Shown in pieces: positions 8,370 to 18,800 of a stretch of DNA of 64,000 nt. The stretch's first letter is position 1, and the number at the start of each line of letters is the position of its first letter. The position numbers and the translations under genes were made by a program. The stretch is from a virus: positions 1 to 64,000 of the IMG/VR virus record IMGVR_UViG_3300025087_000061; one strand, given 5' to 3'. The notes beneath the pieces are model-generated. The model was not told where the DNA came from and did not search any database. It saw nothing but the letters and a program-made list of their open reading frames with translations.

Positions 8370-8371
8370 CC

Positions 8372-9034
8372 ATGACAAATCAAGAAATAACAATTTTAAC
8401 CTCAGTTAAAACAATCTTAGAATACTTGGATTCAAAATATGGTTTTAAACTAAACTCAGTAAGGTTTCACAAACTCATTAAATCACAAGGATTCCCCGTA
8501 ACTAAAATTGGAATCAAGTATGCGGCAAGAACTGATTTTATTGACAAGTGGATTGACGATTTATTTAACAATAAAATTATTGAAAATATTAGAAATAGAT
8601 ATGATTTAGTTAGAAAACCTGAAAGAAAAGGACCAAGTAAATTTATTGATAAGGTAAAATACAGATACCCTAAAAAGAGAGGTAGAAAAAAAACCTGGAA
8701 AGAAGAAATAGATACTAAAAGTTGGGAATTTTTTCTTAAGAAAATAGATTTGGTATTGCCATGGTATGATAATAAAAACCGAAACATGATTTATTCAAGT
8801 GCTAAGAAGCTGATCTTAAATAAATGTTCAGTTACACTTATTGTGAATGTTATAGAGCAATGTATGTGGGCTTCGTATCGTGAAGCCCTTCATGCATATC
8901 AAAAAGAAGGCACACCTTTTCTTAATTTTAGAGAAAGAAAGAAATTTGGGAGCTGGAAAGAAAAAGTAAGGGGGAAATTAACAATTGGAGATAACGTCTC
9001 AATTAATAAAGAAGATAAACCAATTAAAGAATGA
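8372..9034 (+). CDS. Putative DNA-binding protein (220 aa)
   Basis: Unknown protein with a helical N-terminal part (about residues 10-65) that looks like a helix-turn-helix unit used to choose a DNA-binding frame (KLIKSQGFPVTKIGIKYAAR), followed by a Lys/Arg-rich linker (RYPKKRGRKKTWKEE) and a helical C-terminal half. This layout is like phage terminase-small or transcription-associated DNA-binding proteins, but no family is certain. The ribosome site is weak, and coupling to the gene before it is likely. Confidence 0.55.
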   Translation: MTNQEITILTSVKTILEYLDSKYGFKLNSVRFHKLIKSQGFPVTKIGIKYAARTDFIDKWIDDLFNNKIIENIRNRYDLVRKPERKGPSKFIDKVKYRYPKKRGRKKTWKEEIDTKSWEFFLKKIDLVLPWYDNKNRNMIYSSAKKLILNKCSVTLIVNVIEQCMWASYREALHAYQKEGTPFLNFRERKKFGSWKEKVRGKLTIGDNVSINKEDKPIKE

Positions 9035-9263
9035 CAATTACGTTCCTTTAAAATTACAGTTTAATGAAAGTACGTATATTAAAATTTTAGAGGAATGTAA
9101 TTTTATAAAGAAAGAAAACGGAGAATATATTTGGTATTCTCCTAAATTAGTAGAAACGAGTTCTAACACACCTGGGGTCAATACATTTTTTGGCCTGCCA
9201 TTTGTCATTGAAGACGAAGGTTTCGATTGGGCTATAGTTTCAGAGGAGAAAAGTAATGGATGA
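8985..9263 (+). CDS. Hypothetical protein (92 aa), TTG start
   Basis: Open frame beginning with TTG after a GGGGGAA ribosome site and overlapping the preceding gene by 50 bases. No in-frame ATG exists near the N-terminus. Its 3' end overlaps the next gene by eight bases. The product has no recognised domain. Confidence 0.45.
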   Translation: MEITSQLIKKINQLKNDNYVPLKLQFNESTYIKILEECNFIKKENGEYIWYSPKLVETSSNTPGVNTFFGLPFVIEDEGFDWAIVSEEKSNG

Positions 9264-9606
9264 AATAGATAAGTTGGGTATGAAAGCAAATCTAGTTAAT
9301 GAAATTTGCGGATTAAATCACGGCCATTGGGATTGTCCAGATCCACAAGCAGTTGATTATATTGTAGCACCATTTGGATATAAAGTCGGAGACATAGAAT
9401 ACATGCAAACACAAGAATTTGCTATTCCTGTTTGTAAGTGCTGTGCAGAAACATTATATAGCAATGACAAGGAGTGGATTCTGTACTATTGTATAAATTG
9501 TAATAGCTCGCAATGGATAATTAGACAATTGATGGGCATTAACAGCCAAAGACCAATGGTTGAATGGCTTGACGAATGCCCCAAATGTAAGGCTCAGACT
9601 TTATAA
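9256..9606 (+). CDS. Zinc-ribbon-like hypothetical protein (116 aa)
   Basis: Carries three cysteine clusters: VCKCC (about 56-60), YCINCN (about 75-80) and ECPKCKA near the C-terminus, so it probably binds zinc. Function unknown. It is the last rightward gene of this block and overlaps the 3' end of the leftward SleB-like gene by 13 bases, making this the point where the two transcription units converge. Confidence 0.6.
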   Translation: MDEIDKLGMKANLVNEICGLNHGHWDCPDPQAVDYIVAPFGYKVGDIEYMQTQEFAIPVCKCCAETLYSNDKEWILYYCINCNSSQWIIRQLMGINSQRPMVEWLDECPKCKAQTL

Positions 9607-9854
9607 AATCTTACATTATCAATCTGTTTGACGAAACTTGTTTTGGTCGCCCATTTAGGTGCGCTAATGCTAATATCGTAATAACTATTAGCATTAGCGA
9701 CTTCGGTTATATCTTTTCCAAACCAAGCCTTAGCTTTTACTCTATTCAAAATAACAGCAGCAATTCCTGTCTTAACTTCTTTACTTGCGCCTCTAGCTTC
9801 TCTCCAAATCATTAAAGCTAAAAATACAGTATCGGCTATTTTTAATAATTCCAT
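9594..9854 (-). CDS. SleB-like cell wall hydrolase, internally shortened
   Basis: The N-terminal half matches the SleB/Hydrolase_2 family (PF07486): IWREARGASKEVKTGIAAVI followed by LNRVK, with the expected catalytic glutamate in EARG. The C-terminal part (SYYDISISAPKWATK then FYKV) resembles the family's end segment. The middle stretch that normally holds a QFS-type motif is missing, leaving 86 residues instead of roughly 130. It is probably a peptidoglycan hydrolase acting in lysis, but the deletion may have removed activity. It is the most downstream gene of the leftward late operon, beside a membrane protein. Confidence 0.55.
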   Translation of the reverse strand: MELLKIADTVFLALMIWREARGASKEVKTGIAAVILNRVKAKAWFGKDITEVANANSYYDISISAPKWATKTSFVKQIDNVRFYKV

Positions 9855-9857
9855 TTC

Positions 9858-9968
9858 TCACATTTGGCAATTTATACAAACGCAACCACAATAAATACAT
9901 TTTTCTTTATTGCTGCCATTCTCAATTTCAAAAACCATACCACAATTTTTGCAAATATAAATTATCAT
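9858..9968 (-). CDS. Tiny zinc-ribbon protein (36 aa)
   Basis: Too small for most gene finders. The 36-residue product has CKNC (6-9), CIYCGCVC (24-31) and a final CINC-like arrangement, typical of a zinc ribbon. Its ATG overlaps the stop of the preceding gene (ATGA) and it ends three bases before the SleB-like start, so it fits neatly in the operon. Confidence 0.5.
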   Translation of the reverse strand: MIIYICKNCGMVFEIENGSNKEKCIYCGCVCINCQM

Positions 9969-10240
9969 TTTCTCCCATTTTCTCTCAATATAGAATCCAT
10001 CATATCTGTTTCTAAACTTTTAATTCTAGCCGCATTATTTTTTATATCTGCTTCTGCCTTAACAATCGTCAAGTTTTCCATTGATATTGAATTACTCAAA
10101 ACACCAAAACCAGTTTCCATTTTGTCAACTCTTTTAATTATATATCCCTGCATACCTACCATTATCACTACTGCGATTCCAATTACCCATTGAGTCACAG
10201 TAAAGCGTGTACAGGTTTCGACATTACAGCTTTTCACCAT
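9965..10240 (-). CDS. Membrane-anchored coiled-coil protein (lysis candidate)
   Basis: About 91 residues with one hydrophobic segment (VTQWVIGIAVVIMVGMQGYI) followed by a helical, coiled-coil-like tail. Phage holins, antiholins and inner-membrane spanins can look like this, and it sits two genes upstream of the SleB-like hydrolase, so a lysis role is likely but unproven. I prefer the ATG at 10240 because the AAGGAG site is seven bases away; an ATG at 10246 also exists. Confidence 0.55.
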   Translation of the reverse strand: MVKSCNVETCTRFTVTQWVIGIAVVIMVGMQGYIIKRVDKMETGFGVLSNSISMENLTIVKAEADIKNNAARIKSLETDMMDSILRENGRK

Positions 10241-10346
10241 AGTCATTCTCCTTATATTCTATAAGAGACAAAGCTTCATATAAATAACATCTTTCCAAAA
10301 CAAGATTTATCTCTTTTTTATTTTCAACTATAAAATCATTATCCAT
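10224..10346 (-). CDS. Small hypothetical protein (40 aa)
   Basis: Short open frame between the tail-spike gene and the membrane protein, overlapping the start of the latter. The product is acidic and helical. Its position in an otherwise packed operon is the only support. Confidence 0.35.
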   Translation of the reverse strand: MDNDFIVENKKEINLVLERCYLYEALSLIEYKENDYGEKL

Positions 10347-10353
10347 AATTAAT

Positions 10354-10446
10354 TCATATATTATCTGTTTTTAAATACCCTCTGCCATAAATTGTACAAT
10401 TACCACAACTGACACATCTTTTTTTGTCTTTTGTGAATTTATACAT
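10354..10446 (-). CDS. Tiny Cys-cluster protein (30 aa)
   Basis: A 30-codon frame right after the tail-spike gene, with an AAGGA site upstream. The product contains CVSCGNC, a CxxCxxC cluster, and is rich in Lys. Possibly a metal-binding peptide. Existence is uncertain. Confidence 0.35.
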   Translation of the reverse strand: MYKFTKDKKRCVSCGNCTIYGRGYLKTDNI

Positions 10447-10467
10447 TTACAATCCTTGGTTAAATTA

Positions 10468-12468
10468 TCACCACTCAGCAGCATAAATTGGGACATAGCC
10501 AAGTAAAACTCCACTTGAGTTATAAATAGGCCAGGCTTTAGATGTTGCTCCTGATGGTGTGTTGGCATTACTAGTGGTATTCCCTACTCCCAATCCATCA
10601 CCAGCTCCAAGAGACAAAACATTAGCCGCTGTACGACTCAGAGTTACATCTACTGCTGTCGCTCCACCAGCACCAAAAGACATAACTCCATCGCCAGTTA
10701 AATTAAATGTAGGTTGAGCATCTAAAGTTCCACCAGTAGATTGATGAACTCGAAGAACAATATTTGCCCCACCTCGGACTACTTGGATATAATCATTGTC
10801 CACAATTCTAATATAATTATCTTCATCAGCCATCCAGCCATTGTAATTATCAAAAAATTCAAAGATTGTAGTTGTTGAGTTATTAGTAATATTAGATGCT
10901 GTAACTGGACGAAAATCATTTGACATTTGACCACTTGTTATATATGTATAATAAGCAGTCGCGGCTATTGTTCCACCTTTAAGACCTCCGTCTTTACATC
11001 TTAAAAACTCCACATTGATACAATTAGAAAGATCAAACGCTGGGATGCCTGCTTCAGTAGCAAATGAACTACGATCAAATAGAATACCTCTAGGAATTTC
11101 CCCACCTTCATTAGAAATTTTTAAACCTACTGCTCCGGCATCAGGAGATGGGTAGCCTATGCTTTCAATATGATGACGGACAAAGCTATAACGTCCACCT
11201 GCAGCAACATGAATCCCATGTAAACTATTAGCTTCGGTCACAACATCTATAAGCGTAACACCAAACGGACCACTGTTAACATCAGCTAAAGCTTCAGTTA
11301 AATTACCATCGAAATGGATGCCTACCTTCCCACCCCAATAAGCACCACCTTTAAAATTCATAGTAGTGCCATCAGCAACGTATGCCTGGTACTCTGTGTT
11401 GTCCCAACTATTCACGTTGTCTATTGAAGTTTCAAGACATCTTATCAGATAAAGGCCTGCATTAGTAAATCCAGTAACTTTAAGCTCTTTAATGGTCATA
11501 CTCTGTGCAACACCGTAAAGAGCCAGCCCATTAGTCCCTGTCCCACCTCCATCAAGATACAAATTAGTAAACTCAAGTCCCCTGGTCCAGTTAGCAGGAT
11601 GCTGAACCTGAGAGTAGGTATTAAATATCGGAACAGCCGCAGTTGATACTAATTTCCCATTTCTGAAGATCCAATCTAGTCTAGGAGTAGAACCTGCTCC
11701 TGGGTCTGGTAAAGTGAGAACTGTCCCTATTCCATATCCCAACACACCACTTGCAGAAAAATCAAATATCCGATTAGTTGAAGTTCCAACTGAATCAATC
11801 ATAGACTGAAGTTCTGTACTAACATCTGTGCCATCACCAATACCAACCCACCATCCAGCATATAAAACAGTATCGGGATAACCAGAAAAATCAGTCACTA
11901 AATTTGCCCCAATCCAATACTGCCCAGGAGAAGCAACAACCCCACCAGTTATAACTAATGTCTCGGTTCCGCCTCCAGCAGTACCATCAAAATAACCGCC
12001 TTCAGAAAGATTTAATATCCCATTAACTGTTAATGTAACCCCATCTGCTAAAGTAGTTATACAACCCTTAACACCTCGTAAAGTCAGTGTTGTAGGGGAA
12101 GCCAGATCAGCACTAACTGTATTATCTACATCAAGGGCTAAAATAGTTTCTGTTGCGCCGATATCGGTTAAAGCAGCGCTTAAACTGCCTGCATAATCAG
12201 CATATAAATATTTTATCCCTTCTTCTCCAACATTATGCAAATCCCACCATAAATTTCCGGGATTAGAATCGGGAATAATAACCCATGGGGAATTTTCAAC
12301 AGCTCCAACACTCTCTTTCAACAAATATTGTCTAGCTCTACCAGCAACATATGTTAAAGCGACATCGCCTGCCGCTAAACTAGCGCCGTCAATAGCGTCT
12401 AAATTACCTGTTCCCCCAGACCAGGCACCTCCACCAATTAACCCCGTTGTTTTATAAAAAGTAGCCAT
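10468..12468 (-). CDS. Tail fibre/spike with predicted beta-helix
   Basis: A 666-residue Gly/Thr/Asn-rich protein with repeated short beta strands in the middle, typical of a right-handed beta-helix, and a short conserved head and tail. The C-terminus (YNSSGVLLGYVPIY) resembles the end segments of phage fibre proteins. It probably forms the receptor-binding or polysaccharide-degrading appendage. It follows the tail tip gene and a small coiled-coil gene, as receptor-binding proteins usually do. An AGGGGGT ribosome site precedes the ATG. Confidence 0.7.
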   Translation of the reverse strand: MATFYKTTGLIGGGAWSGGTGNLDAIDGASLAAGDVALTYVAGRARQYLLKESVGAVENSPWVIIPDSNPGNLWWDLHNVGEEGIKYLYADYAGSLSAALTDIGATETILALDVDNTVSADLASPTTLTLRGVKGCITTLADGVTLTVNGILNLSEGGYFDGTAGGGTETLVITGGVVASPGQYWIGANLVTDFSGYPDTVLYAGWWVGIGDGTDVSTELQSMIDSVGTSTNRIFDFSASGVLGYGIGTVLTLPDPGAGSTPRLDWIFRNGKLVSTAAVPIFNTYSQVQHPANWTRGLEFTNLYLDGGGTGTNGLALYGVAQSMTIKELKVTGFTNAGLYLIRCLETSIDNVNSWDNTEYQAYVADGTTMNFKGGAYWGGKVGIHFDGNLTEALADVNSGPFGVTLIDVVTEANSLHGIHVAAGGRYSFVRHHIESIGYPSPDAGAVGLKISNEGGEIPRGILFDRSSFATEAGIPAFDLSNCINVEFLRCKDGGLKGGTIAATAYYTYITSGQMSNDFRPVTASNITNNSTTTIFEFFDNYNGWMADEDNYIRIVDNDYIQVVRGGANIVLRVHQSTGGTLDAQPTFNLTGDGVMSFGAGGATAVDVTLSRTAANVLSLGAGDGLGVGNTTSNANTPSGATSKAWPIYNSSGVLLGYVPIYAAEW

Positions 12469-12626
12469 TAATTACCCCCTAAGTCATTTTGAACGTTAGT
12501 TATGACCTTATTTTTCATTTCATTAATTTGTGTTTTTAAAACCTGAATTTCTTCATTGGCAAGTCTTAAATTTATTGTCAATTCCCCTACGATTTGAAGA
12601 ATTTTATTTAATTTATCTTGGTCCAT
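12468..12626 (-). CDS. Small coiled-coil protein (52 aa)
   Basis: Short protein that is helical almost throughout, with Leu/Ile heptads (LNKILQIVGELTINLRLANE). It lies between the tail tip and tail spike genes. The stop overlaps the spike start. GGGGAGAAG provides a ribosome site. It could be a fibre connector or chaperone. Confidence 0.5.
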   Translation of the reverse strand: MDQDKLNKILQIVGELTINLRLANEEIQVLKTQINEMKNKVITNVQNDLGGN

Positions 12627-12638
12627 ATCTTCTCCCCA

Positions 12639-15398
12639 TTAAGCTGTTGCTGCAACTAAAACATAAATTGTTGAACCACCAAAATCAACTTCAACTGTCC
12701 CTACCGGAGTCGTATTAGATCCTGTAGTTCCGGCACTATGCATAACGTCTTGAGTTAAAACCTGAAGAGTTGTTAGCCCAGAAATAGAACCACCTGTTAT
12801 ACTAACATTGTCAGAAGCTTGTGTAGAAATACTACCAATACCTAAAGTTGATCTTGCCGCAATATTATTCGCATCATCTAATAAAGTTCGCGCAAAGGGA
12901 GTTATATCTGTTTCTGCCGCTGTATTTGCAGCAGTTGTATATACCATCTTATCGGCAGCAGTCCCCAACCCTGCAATACTTGTTAAAAACACATCGTAAG
13001 CTTGAATATCGACTCCAATTTCTAAATCAATAGAAGCTAGAAAAGTAGCTGTATCTTCAATCGTTAATACCTCACCTGTTGGGACAGTAATACTCCCTTC
13101 AAAATATGGAGCCGTTCCATCAGTATAAATTTGGAAGACAACGCCGAGTACAGAGTCATAACCTATTAACCCACTTGGGCTAATTTGAACATAATTACTT
13201 CCAGTATATGATTTTATTCTTTGATTTGCAGAATCTATTTCAACTCCATCAACAGATAACATTGTTGATGTCAGAGTGAAGCCACCAATAGTTCCACCAC
13301 TAGCATAAATAGACTCACAATAATTATTTCCACTCTCATCAATTCTAAAAGGAGCTGTTGAAGGCGTAGCTCCACCCGCCCAAATTCTCCAATCCGTAGC
13401 CCCAGTTACTTCACTATTTAAACCAACTAAACCATTACTAGCGGTAAGACTATATTGATTTGCAGTAAACCCACATAATTTATTCACTCCTGATCCGTCT
13501 AATCTTAATATAGAAACAGCATTTGAATCTAAAATTTCAAGGCCATAGTCATTTGTCCCCAAATCTCCTATTTTTAATCTAGTTGTCCCATTTTCAACAA
13601 ATTTTTGAATAGGCTCATTAGGATCAAAATAAATATAATTTACCCCTGCTCCAATTCTAAAAACACCCTTAACTGTATTTTGAGTATTGCCAGTACTAGT
13701 TGTTGAATCTGGCCCAGAGATCATAGGTGAATAAACTTGAGCAGAACTGGTATCATCTAAAACTGTTAAAGTAGTAACAGATAGGTCTGCAAAATCATCT
13801 AAAGCTTCTTTAAACTGAATACAATTTATACTTATTCCACTAGCTCTGGTAAAAGAAATAGAATCAATCAAAGCCGTATATGTTCCACCATATTTAGCAG
13901 AACTAATTGTTATAGCATCATCAGGATTTAAACCAAGTAATTTATATTTCCCAGAAAAAGAAATATTAGCTTTTTGTAATAAACGGCGTTGATAATACAA
14001 AATTCCAATTTTTTGCGCTACATCTGAATTTTGTATAAATGGGATATTTAGGTTTGATGTAGATATATCATCAGTGCTTGTTTTTGCAGGAACCAAAACT
14101 TTAATAAATTTGTCTTGAGCTTCATTGGTTTGTTGAAATGAAATATATCCAGAATCAGATTGAGTTTGTGTGACAAGGTTATAATTAAAGGAACCCATTC
14201 CAACAGTATTGGGGTTAATTACAATAGCTTCATCAATTGTTTTTTGGCTAGCTTTAATTAAAGGTTGTAGTTCTATTTTATCATTAACAATTAAAGTAGA
14301 ATGACAACAATTTAACAATTCGCCCAAAACTTCTGCTTTTGGCCTTTTATAATAATAGGCATAATTAAATAAAATGCCTTGACTGTCATATGTTGCTTTT
14401 GATGTAATAAAACTATCACCTATATCAATACTAGGTACGCCCATATCAAGCAAAACGAACTTAATTGCATCTGCTGGATTATGAATATTAGTTGTATTGG
14501 ACTTATCAAATTGACATGGGATATCAAGGAAAGTATCTCCCTGCATCCACAATCCATTAGCATCAGCGTCTCCATCTCCATTGCTATCTGCAATTATGGC
14601 TTGAAAAACAGAATAATTTGTTGAATTCAGGGTTTTAGAAGTTTTGCCAAATGTATAAGAACTAGCATCCCATTCAGACTTAGCATTCCCCCATGCTCGT
14701 GGAGATCTGACTTTATGGATATTATAGTCATATCCTGCCTCTCCGAGCAAATAATACCTTTGGTTCGTTATATAAATTGAACGCAAAGGTATATAAGCTT
14801 TCCCAATAGGTACTGGTACACAAATATTATCATCGTTCACATCAGAACTAATACTTAATTCTTTAACTAATTTAGTATTTGGGTAATCACCACGTAAATA
14901 TTTTTGTAACCAATCCTCGCAGGTAAACTTTATTTGATTATATACTTCTTCAGATCTTCTAATATTAAATTTAAAAAAACGAATAATTGCATCATCAGTA
15001 CCGTTGCCAACGATTAACCTTATCAAAAGTGTGGCATCAATAAAATCAGCAGCAGTTAAAGACGCACTTGCATTGCCAACAGAAAAAGACATTTCACTAG
15101 GCGCAATTATACCATATTCTGACCTAGACCGATTTAAAGTTACGCCACTAAATGTTTCTGGTACAATTTTAAACGCATAAACGTCTGTATTAGCCCAAAA
15201 GTCAATGCCAGCAGCCCATGATATGCCAGAAGCCCAAACACCGCTTAGAGAAGCGTTTAGGGTCGTTAAATCACTATCTGCTTTGGTACTCCACAAATAC
15301 TTAACATTTGCAGCAGTAGTTATTTCAAACAACCAGTCAATGGTTTTATAATTTGAATCAACTAAAGCTTGTTTTGTTGTATTAAAAGTTATTGACAT
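12639..15398 (-). CDS. Tail tip / central fibre protein
   Basis: About 919 residues. The N-terminal 450 residues look like the globular tail-tip domains found downstream of tape measure genes. The C-terminal part carries fibre-type sequence (LLDDANNIAARSTLGIG, then SITGGSISG). It probably forms the tail tip and carries fibre elements that contact the host. I chose the ATG at 15398 (MSITFN), just after the stop of the previous gene; a longer frame from 15419 overlaps that gene. Confidence 0.65.
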   Translation of the reverse strand: MSITFNTTKQALVDSNYKTIDWLFEITTAANVKYLWSTKADSDLTTLNASLSGVWASGISWAAGIDFWANTDVYAFKIVPETFSGVTLNRSRSEYGIIAPSEMSFSVGNASASLTAADFIDATLLIRLIVGNGTDDAIIRFFKFNIRRSEEVYNQIKFTCEDWLQKYLRGDYPNTKLVKELSISSDVNDDNICVPVPIGKAYIPLRSIYITNQRYYLLGEAGYDYNIHKVRSPRAWGNAKSEWDASSYTFGKTSKTLNSTNYSVFQAIIADSNGDGDADANGLWMQGDTFLDIPCQFDKSNTTNIHNPADAIKFVLLDMGVPSIDIGDSFITSKATYDSQGILFNYAYYYKRPKAEVLGELLNCCHSTLIVNDKIELQPLIKASQKTIDEAIVINPNTVGMGSFNYNLVTQTQSDSGYISFQQTNEAQDKFIKVLVPAKTSTDDISTSNLNIPFIQNSDVAQKIGILYYQRRLLQKANISFSGKYKLLGLNPDDAITISSAKYGGTYTALIDSISFTRASGISINCIQFKEALDDFADLSVTTLTVLDDTSSAQVYSPMISGPDSTTSTGNTQNTVKGVFRIGAGVNYIYFDPNEPIQKFVENGTTRLKIGDLGTNDYGLEILDSNAVSILRLDGSGVNKLCGFTANQYSLTASNGLVGLNSEVTGATDWRIWAGGATPSTAPFRIDESGNNYCESIYASGGTIGGFTLTSTMLSVDGVEIDSANQRIKSYTGSNYVQISPSGLIGYDSVLGVVFQIYTDGTAPYFEGSITVPTGEVLTIEDTATFLASIDLEIGVDIQAYDVFLTSIAGLGTAADKMVYTTAANTAAETDITPFARTLLDDANNIAARSTLGIGSISTQASDNVSITGGSISGLTTLQVLTQDVMHSAGTTGSNTTPVGTVEVDFGGSTIYVLVAATA

Positions 15399-15399
15399 T

Positions 15400-15819
15400 T
15401 TAATCAGCGATCCTACCAACTACTTTTAGTCTTACATCAGGAATTGTATGAAGTCCAGGAACAGAAATGCTCCTATTAAGCTTGCCCGCAAACCTTACAA
15501 CATATGTATGACCTCCAGCATCGGCAGGGGCAGTCCATTTAAATGTCCTTGACATACCATTTCCTTTAGCTGCGTCATGATAAAAATCAATTATTGTACC
15601 GGCATCACTAGAATCTTTATTGTTCCATCTCAGAGTAATAAAAAATATTGACGTATTGGATAAAGCTATTCTTTCTTCACTTCCGTCATCACCTGTTAAT
15701 ATCACCGCCGATTTTTCCCCTTCTTCAACAATGACATCGCTTGGGCTAACACTTAGTGTTGTAGTTGAGTAATCTGGGGTAACAGTACTTAAATAGTCAT
15801 AAAGCTCTTGATTCGCCAT
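15400..15819 (-). CDS. Minor tail protein (139 aa)
   Basis: Beta-rich, Ser/Thr-rich 139-residue protein in the position of a distal tail or minor tail protein between tape measure and tail tip. Its start overlaps the tape measure stop (TAATG), showing coupling. No family name can be given from the sequence alone. Confidence 0.55.
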   Translation of the reverse strand: MANQELYDYLSTVTPDYSTTTLSVSPSDVIVEEGEKSAVILTGDDGSEERIALSNTSIFFITLRWNNKDSSDAGTIIDFYHDAAKGNGMSRTFKWTAPADAGGHTYVVRFAGKLNRSISVPGLHTIPDVRLKVVGRIAD

Positions 15820-18800
15820 TATACACTCCCAATAGCACTAATTAATTCTACATCTCCACTTCTAATAGCAGAAACAACAAGATCAGAAATAGTCTTATCC
15901 CCTATTTTAATAGTCAAGTTAATTCCACCTTCTCCAGGGATTAAATATGGTTCAATAGCTTTTAAAATACCTGCTCCAATTTTTTCACCATCAACTAAAA
16001 CATCGGAAGTGCTGACAACAAGATTTCTTAAAGTTCCACTTGGTCCAAATAATTCATTATACAAATCTTTATAATCGGTTTCATCACCAGTAAAATTCTT
16101 TAAAAATGGCAGATATTGTGAAGATACAAAATCCATCAATGAATTTGTTGCATCCGTATCCCCAGATCTTGATAAGCCCAATAATTCATTATACCTATTC
16201 TGATATTGTTCAACGCTTTGAACAGGAGCGAGGTCACTAAATTGAATATTGTTCACAAAATCAAGATAATCCTTTACAAGCTGAATCATCGGATTTACAT
16301 CAAGAGATTGAGACGTTGCTTTAATTTGATCTACTTGGACTTTATATGCTTGATTTAGAACTCCAAGATTCATGCCCAAACTATTAGCTAAAGCAGTTTG
16401 TTCTTCATACCACTTATTCAATTGCTTGAGTTGGTATTCAGCATCAGTCATGGTATTTTTGTCAATTATGTCCTGCCAACTTGCTTGCAATTCTTTAATT
16501 TGTGTAATATAATCAAAAATCGCCTGAATTCCACTCATAGCTATATCAATATTTTCCAAAGCCTTTGTAAGACCTGCTTCGTCAGATATTTTCCCTATTT
16601 TCATTATATCCAATGCATCTGTCAAAGCGGCTTGAATTTTGTTTTTAGCAATATTAGAAAAAACAGAAAGATCTAATTCATTAAAATCACTTTGTAATGC
16701 TTTTCTCATAATGCCAACACTACCAGAAATTAAGGGAGTGATAACACCAGAAGTAAATGCTTTTACAACATTAGCAACAGTTGCCTGTGCCTCACCAGCG
16801 TCTTCAGCCTGATAATATTGACCAATGGTAATTGCGCTAGATTTTGGCTTGTTGCCAACAATAGTACTACCAGAAGTAAAAGAGCTTTCTCGACTTCCAA
16901 CGGCAACGGCACTAAAATTCTTTAAAAATGTTTCATATTGATTAGAAGCGGCTTTGCCGAACATTGAAATCTGACTAGAAAACATTGATGTTAGCTGATT
17001 CAAAGCAGAAGATAAAGAGCCTGTCAATGCATCAGCCGCTGGCGCAAAACTAGCACTGCCTCCTTTTCTATCATATGGAGTATTTTTACCTGTTTGGACA
17101 AATCCTTGACCAGATTTATAATCTAATGTATAATTACTATACATATAAGCGCGTTCTTTATTATTCCCAAATAAAGAGCCAACCCCCAAAGCACCTAACA
17201 TTCCACCAAGAATTGCCCCGATACCAGCACCCCATGGACCAAAATAAGCTCCAACTTGTGCGCCTGCATATGCACCAGCGCCAGCGCCAGCGCCCTCAGC
17301 AGCAGATTGTCCAAAATCTTTACCATTTAATAAGCCCGCAATAAAAGTAGTGATACCAGCAGTCCAACCACCAAAGGCGGCACTTGACATGTTGGAAACA
17401 CCAAATGCGGCAGAATCAAGGGCATTACCAAACATATTAGTTGAGGTAGTTAGGGAGTTTACAGACGATGCCATATTGGTAAGGCCCCAAGAAACACTAC
17501 TTTGCAGTGCAGCCGACGATGCTGCATAAGAACCAGGATTTAAGACCTCATTCCCTAAAGACAATGCTCCAGGTAGATATGAACCATTAGAAGCCATAGC
17601 CGCAGAAGAAACGCCAGCCGCACCACCTAATGAACTTAAAGAGCTGCTTAAACTGCCGCTACTCCCACTCACCTGCATTTGAGTCTGACCCCAAAGCCAA
17701 GCACTCACCATTTCAGCAACAGCTTTTTTAAACAAATCATTTAAAGAATCAATATCAAATTTCCAATCATATAACCACTGAGCAGTTAGATCTTGTAGAT
17801 TGTCATACATGTTCTCCCAAATTCTTTCTACCTTTTTTCTAAATTCATCATGTTCATATTCTAATTGCTTTATACCATTATTTTTAGCATCTAATAACGC
17901 TTCTTTATATTCTTTTGCCTTTTCAGTTGGGAAAACAGGTTGTTCTCCTTGTGCAATAAGTTTCTCATTTGCAGCTATTACGCCATTTAAAACCTCTATC
18001 ATTTTCTCATATTCTATATTAAGAGAATGAAGGCCCTTTTGTAATGGAGTTAAATTCCCACTTTCATTATATTTATTAACAAATTCATCAAGCTTATCAG
18101 TTAATTTGCTAATATCTCCTTTAAGAATTTGAGCGTTTAAATCTTTAATTGTTTGCTCAAGTTTTTTGCCTTCGGGACTCGCTTTTTTTAAATATTCAGC
18201 CAGCAACTCCAAATTTTTATTATATTTTTGTAAAGCGCTGTCTCCTTTATCAAAAGCAGATGCTTGTGATTCCAGTCTATTTTGTAAAGTTTCTAAAGAA
18301 GAGTCTGCCTTCATAGCAGCTTTATTTTTATCAAACTCTATAGATGCAGCCATAAGATCAGCAGATAAATTCTTAGCGGCATTACCAGCTTTCTCAATTC
18401 TTAATCTCCATTCATCAGTAACTAATAAAGCCGCCATCTCAGAAGCTTTAGATTCATCCAAGGCCGAATCTTTTACTTTAATTTTATCAATTAATTGCTG
18501 AAGGTCGTTGATTGTTTTCTCATTATCAATACCTTTAGACGTAGCCATAATCATATCTACATATTTTTGGCTATTTTCCCCCGCCATAGCAATCGTTGCT
18601 TGCCATTCTTTACTAGCTAAAGTCGCGGCCATTTCAGACTCTTTAGATTTGTCCAAAGCCGCAGTTTTAATATTTAACGAATCAGCTAATTGCTGAAGCT
18701 TTTTTTGAGCAGTTAGAGAATCAATAGAACCGGCTGTTTTATTCACCTCTGCCGTAAGCTTCTCTAGTTCATTTCTTGCATTATATCCACCATCTTTTAA

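Noticed and set aside
9864-10193. 109-aa plus-strand frame under the lysis group
   Set aside because: It is antisense to the membrane protein and zinc-ribbon genes, has a low-complexity hydrophobic product and no ribosome site.
10371-10568. 65-aa minus-strand frame at the tail-spike end
   Set aside because: Most of it overlaps the spike gene in another frame and has no ribosome site; a 30-aa Cys-cluster frame (10354-10446) fits the gap better.
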